From Planctomycetota bacterium (GTDB taxonomy: Bacteria; Planctomycetota; B15-G4), in the NCBI GenBank assembly GCA_003644265.1, contig QNBX01000055.1:1-25024 (forward strand): a stretch of DNA of 25,024 bases, in the 5' to 3' direction. Position numbers and translations under genes: made by a program. Under the pieces are notes generated by a model, which was not told where the DNA came from, did no database searches, and saw only the letters and a program-made list of their open reading frames with translations. Of this stretch, positions 22,395 through 25,024 are shown in pieces (the first letter of the stretch is position 1; each line of letters opens with the position of its first letter).

Positions 22395-24124
22395 GAATGG
22401 CTCTCCAGCGCGCGGGCCAGCGCACGGGCCTGGTCGCGCGCGTCGTTCAGCGCCAGCGTGGCGCCGCCCAGGTAGGCCGCCTCCCAACCGGACACGACCA
22501 CGCTGAGCTGCGCCGCCAGCTCGGGGTCTTGCAACCGCGCGCCGGCCTCCTCGGCGGTCATGCCGGCGGGCGGCCCGTCGAGCCGCGCCGACAGGAAGCG
22601 CGCGAAGACCGCCGCCACCGAGCGCACGTCGTCGGCCTGGGCCAACCCACGCGAGAGGCCGGCGCGGGCACCTCGCCGCGCCACGGCGGCCGGATGGGCC
22701 GCGCGCCAACGACGCGAGCGCTGTCGCAGCTCAAGCAGCAGCAGCAGCGCGAGCGCGGCGGCCGGGCCGATCCAGACCGGTGGCAGCGCCCCCACCGCGG
22801 GCGGCAGGCGCTCGCGGATGGTCTCCAGGTCGTTCAGGATCTCCTCGGGCGTGGCCAGCTGGGCCAGGCCGTCGCGCCCGCCGGGCGACACGTCCAGGGC
22901 AAAGGGCCCCACCGTGCCCGTCTCGTAGCGCCCCAGGGCCGGGTCGAACCAGCTGAACTCCAGGGCCGGGATGGTGTCCACCAGCTCGCTCACCGGGGAC
23001 ACCTCGAGCTGCAGCACGCGCCCGCGGCTGGAGCTGTTGTCCTCCTTGCCGAAAACGCGGAAGTCGCCCAGGCGCGCCTCGAACCCGGGCCACTCCACCC
23101 GGGCGAGCTGCGGCGCCGGGCCGTGGTCGGACGCCAGCGCCAGGGTCAGGGTGCAGCTCTCGCCCACGCGCAGGGTCCGGGGCCGCGCCTCGCCCGTGAA
23201 ACGATAGCTGCCCACGGCGTTGGTGTAGCTGGCGGGGCGGCCCAGACTGGGCGGCTCGCGGATGAGCAGCCGGGGGCCGAGCGCGTAGGCATCGCTCACC
23301 ACCGTGCGCGAGGCCGTGGTGCGCCGGCTGCCGAAGAAGCCAAACTCGTTGCGCGAGTTGCTGCCGCGGTCCACCACCACGCGCGCGCTGAAGCGGCTCT
23401 CGGGCAGGCTCGTCGAGCCGGCCTCCGTCGCCAGCAGCGGGATGGTCTGCGAGAAGACGATGCGGTAGCGCCCGCCGTCGCGCACGCGCTCGATGCAGGT
23501 GGGGATCTGGCGCTCGCTGGGCAGCACGGTCATGACGCCGTCGCTGCAGGAGGGCACGGGCGGCTCCAGCATGTGCAGGCCCGGCACGTCCTCGAGCCAG
23601 GGCAGCACCACCCGCAGGCCGTTGGGGGCCAGGCTGTCGTGGGCCGTCTCCAGGATGGAGAGCTCGACCCGCATGTTGATCACCTGCCCCACCCAGGCCT
23701 CGAACGTGGACGGCTCCACCGAGACCCGCACGATGTCCTTGATCAGCGCGGAGGGGCCGACCATGAAGGCCTGGGGCTCGGTCTCGATCCGCGCGCCGCG
23801 GCACATCAGGCCGAAGGCTGGTACCTGCAGCAGCCCCTCGCGCTCGGGGATCAGCTCGAACTGCCAGATGGTGGAGACCGACCGGCGCGTGCGGCCGTTG
23901 ACGATCTCGACGTAGCTCTGGTGGCTGGGGCCCAGGGGCGTGCCCAGGCGCGCGCCGTCGATGGAGGGCAGCCCGATCAGGGAGCAGTCGGCGCCCTCGG
24001 CGCCCGTGATCTTGAGCGTGGCCGTCATGACCAGGCCCACCTCCGGCCCCTCAGGCCCGATGTTGAGCGAGACCTCGGGCGCGGCCGCCAGCATCAGCGC
24101 GCTCAGCAGCAGGGCCAGGCTCAC
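22391..24124 (-). CDS. BatD-like oxygen-tolerance protein
   Basis: A 577-residue protein from GTG 24124, which overlaps the stop of the TPR gene by four bases (GTGA). A signal peptide (VSLALLLSALMLAAA) precedes repeated beta-sandwich segments typical of BatD (EVSLNIGPEGPEVGLVMTAT, IPEREGLLQVPAFGLMCRGA, SVEPSTFEAWVGQVINMRVE, RTLRVGESCTLTLALASD). A transmembrane helix lies at about 448-464, followed by a basic cytoplasmic tail and a helical C-terminal domain. BatD proteins are found with MoxR ATPase and von Willebrand factor proteins and are thought to serve envelope stress or aerotolerance. An upstream in-frame extension reads as Arg/Gly-rich noise over the TPR gene and was excluded. Confidence 0.88.
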   Translation of the reverse strand: MSLALLLSALMLAAAPEVSLNIGPEGPEVGLVMTATLKITGAEGADCSLIGLPSIDGARLGTPLGPSHQSYVEIVNGRTRRSVSTIWQFELIPEREGLLQVPAFGLMCRGARIETEPQAFMVGPSALIKDIVRVSVEPSTFEAWVGQVINMRVELSILETAHDSLAPNGLRVVLPWLEDVPGLHMLEPPVPSCSDGVMTVLPSERQIPTCIERVRDGGRYRIVFSQTIPLLATEAGSTSLPESRFSARVVVDRGSNSRNEFGFFGSRRTTASRTVVSDAYALGPRLLIREPPSLGRPASYTNAVGSYRFTGEARPRTLRVGESCTLTLALASDHGPAPQLARVEWPGFEARLGDFRVFGKEDNSSSRGRVLQLEVSPVSELVDTIPALEFSWFDPALGRYETGTVGPFALDVSPGGRDGLAQLATPEEILNDLETIRERLPPAVGALPPVWIGPAAALALLLLLELRQRSRRWRAAHPAAVARRGARAGLSRGLAQADDVRSVAAVFARFLSARLDGPPAGMTAEEAGARLQDPELAAQLSVVVSGWEAAYLGGATLALNDARDQARALARALESHS

Positions 24125-25024
24125 CAGTCGCGCTCCACGCCCACGCGCTCCCGGGCGCGGCGCGCGCGCTCCAGGGCCAGGGCCCGCTGCTCGAGCTGCT
24201 CCAGCTTGTCGAGCAGCTCGGCGCGCTCGGCGGCGGTGAGCGGCGGCACCGGCTGGGGCTGGGGCGGCTGCTGCGGATCCTGCTCGGGCGGCTCGTCCTG
24301 AGCGTCCTGATCCTGGTCGGGGGGCGACGGCTCGCCGTCCTGCTCTTGATCGCCGTCCTGCTGCTGGTCGTCGTCCTGGTCCTGGTCCTGGTCCTGGTCC
24401 TGGTCCTGGTCGTCGCTCTCGTCGTTCTCGTCCTGGTTCTCGTCCTCGCCGTCGTCCTCGCTCTCGTCCTGGCGCTGCTCGAGCTCCTCCTTCATGGCGG
24501 CCAGGGCGTCCATGCGCGCGGTCAGGGCGGCCACCGATTCGCGCGCCGCGGCGTCGGGACGCAGGGCCAGCGACTCCAGGAACTGATCGCGCGCGAGCTC
24601 GAGCTGGGGCAGGGCTGCGTCGATGGCCTCGATCAGCGCGGCCGGATCGACGTCGGGGCCCAGGCCGGCGACGTCCAGCGGCACGCCCGCCGCGCTCAGG
24701 GCGACCTCGGCGGCGGCGCTCATGAGCGCGCCCGAGTTGAAGCGCGCCCGGTCGGCGTGGGCGCCGCTCAGCGCCTTGCGGTACTCGATCAGCGCGGCGT
24801 TGATCTCGCCCCGCGCGGTGAAGGCGTCGGCCATGCCGTGACGCACCAGGTCGGAGTCGGGCCACTCCAGACGCGCCTGCTCCAGCAGCTCCAGGGCGCG
24901 CTCGGAGTCGCCCTGATCAAGGGCCGCGCGCGCCTGCCGCGCCAGGATCACGCCCTGCACCTCATCGGCCCGGGCGGCCGGCGACGTCAACGCCAGCGCG
25001 GCGGCGAGCAGCAGCAGCGAGCCG
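24121..25024 (-). CDS. TPR protein with acidic DQ-repeat tail, BatC-like (5' end outside window)
   Basis: The frame is open to the window edge. The visible N-terminal part reads GSLLLLAAALALTSPAARAD, a signal peptide whose start lies beyond 25024. After it come TPR-like helices (VILARQARAALDQGDSERAL, then AFTARGEINAALIEYRKAL), a coiled segment, then a long Asp/Glu/Gln/Pro tail of about 80 residues with DQ repeats, and a final basic helix (LEQRALALERARRARERV). TPR plus acidic DQ-rich region directly before batD is the arrangement of BatC, or of the TPR tail of BatB. Related genes for von Willebrand factor proteins, DUF58 and MoxR would be expected just outside the window. The stop overlaps the batD GTG. 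Confidence 0.8.
   Translation of the reverse strand, partial: GSLLLLAAALALTSPAARADEVQGVILARQARAALDQGDSERALELLEQARLEWPDSDLVRHGMADAFTARGEINAALIEYRKALSGAHADRARFNSGALMSAAAEVALSAAGVPLDVAGLGPDVDPAALIEAIDAALPQLELARDQFLESLALRPDAAARESVAALTARMDALAAMKEELEQRQDESEDDGEDENQDENDESDDQDQDQDQDQDQDDDQQQDGDQEQDGEPSPPDQDQDAQDEPPEQDPQQPPQPQPVPPLTAAERAELLDKLEQLEQRALALERARRARERVGVERDW
24375..24410 (-). repeat. Hexamer repeat encoding the DQ tract
   Basis: CCTGGT is repeated six times without interruption (24375-24410), flanked by degenerate copies. On the coding strand it gives alternating Asp and Gln codons in the acidic tail of the BatC-like protein. Six-base units keep the frame on slippage. Confidence 0.95.

Noticed and set aside
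24125..24865. N-terminal extension of batD to give an 824-residue protein
   Set aside because: The extension overlaps the BatC-like gene in another frame and reads as Arg/Gly-rich noise; the GTG at 24124 with overlapping stop and a signal peptide is a far better start.

Overview
The window is bacterial and very GC-rich (roughly 70% by eye). It has dense coding, few AT-rich promoters, GTG starts, many overlapping stop/start codons and one tRNA. Signal peptides, a lipoprotein, TatC and a Bat (aerotolerance) cluster suggest a Gram-negative-type envelope. The coaE-rho adjacency and the many large HEAT/TPR/coiled-coil proteins without close named homologues make me think of Planctomycetota. Myxococcota or another high-GC phylum is not excluded; no marker here settles it.

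Layout. Positions 1-292 are an intergenic tract with five copies of a CATCAACCA motif on both strands. tRNA-Gln(UUG) follows at 293-367 (-). An acetyl-CoA hydrolase/transferase-GNAT fusion (-) is divergent from a CsgG/LpoB-like lipoprotein (+). Positions 3247-3913 carry no firm gene, but hold several strong hairpins and a C/U-rich, G-poor tract resembling a Rho loading site. A secreted thioredoxin-like/HEAT/TPR protein (-) is divergent from a methyltransferase-rhomboid pair (+). The intergenic region between them holds a compound tandem repeat of three periods (10, 5 and 6 bp) built on one GCCTC core. A lower-GC accessory gene, an AAA_14/DUF4143 ATPase (-), follows with a short ORF or gene remnant upstream.

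From 15.9 kb back to 10.4 kb runs a minus-strand cluster: a membrane-anchored coiled-coil protein ending in a BRCT-like domain, comB, tatC, ychF and cinA. It starts from a clear sigma-70-type promoter (TTGCCG-17-TATAAT). Divergently, coaE, rho, a Wzx/MurJ-like flippase and an antiporter-EIIA fusion run on the plus strand, the last two sharing a stop/start nucleotide. The window ends in a minus-strand Bat cluster (TPR protein with acidic tail, BatD, BatE-like) whose genes overlap by 4 nt and which continues beyond the window edge.

Most genes are housekeeping or envelope functions. The most unusual items are the apparently periplasmic BRCT-like protein, the antiporter-EIIA fusion whose conserved ion-site acidic position is Asn-Asn, the compound microsatellite in a divergent promoter, the DUF4143 ATPase with an intact-looking D...ExK signature, and the pyrimidine-rich tracts after the lipoprotein gene and in the rho leader. 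I found no CRISPR array, insertion sequence or complete known defence system.
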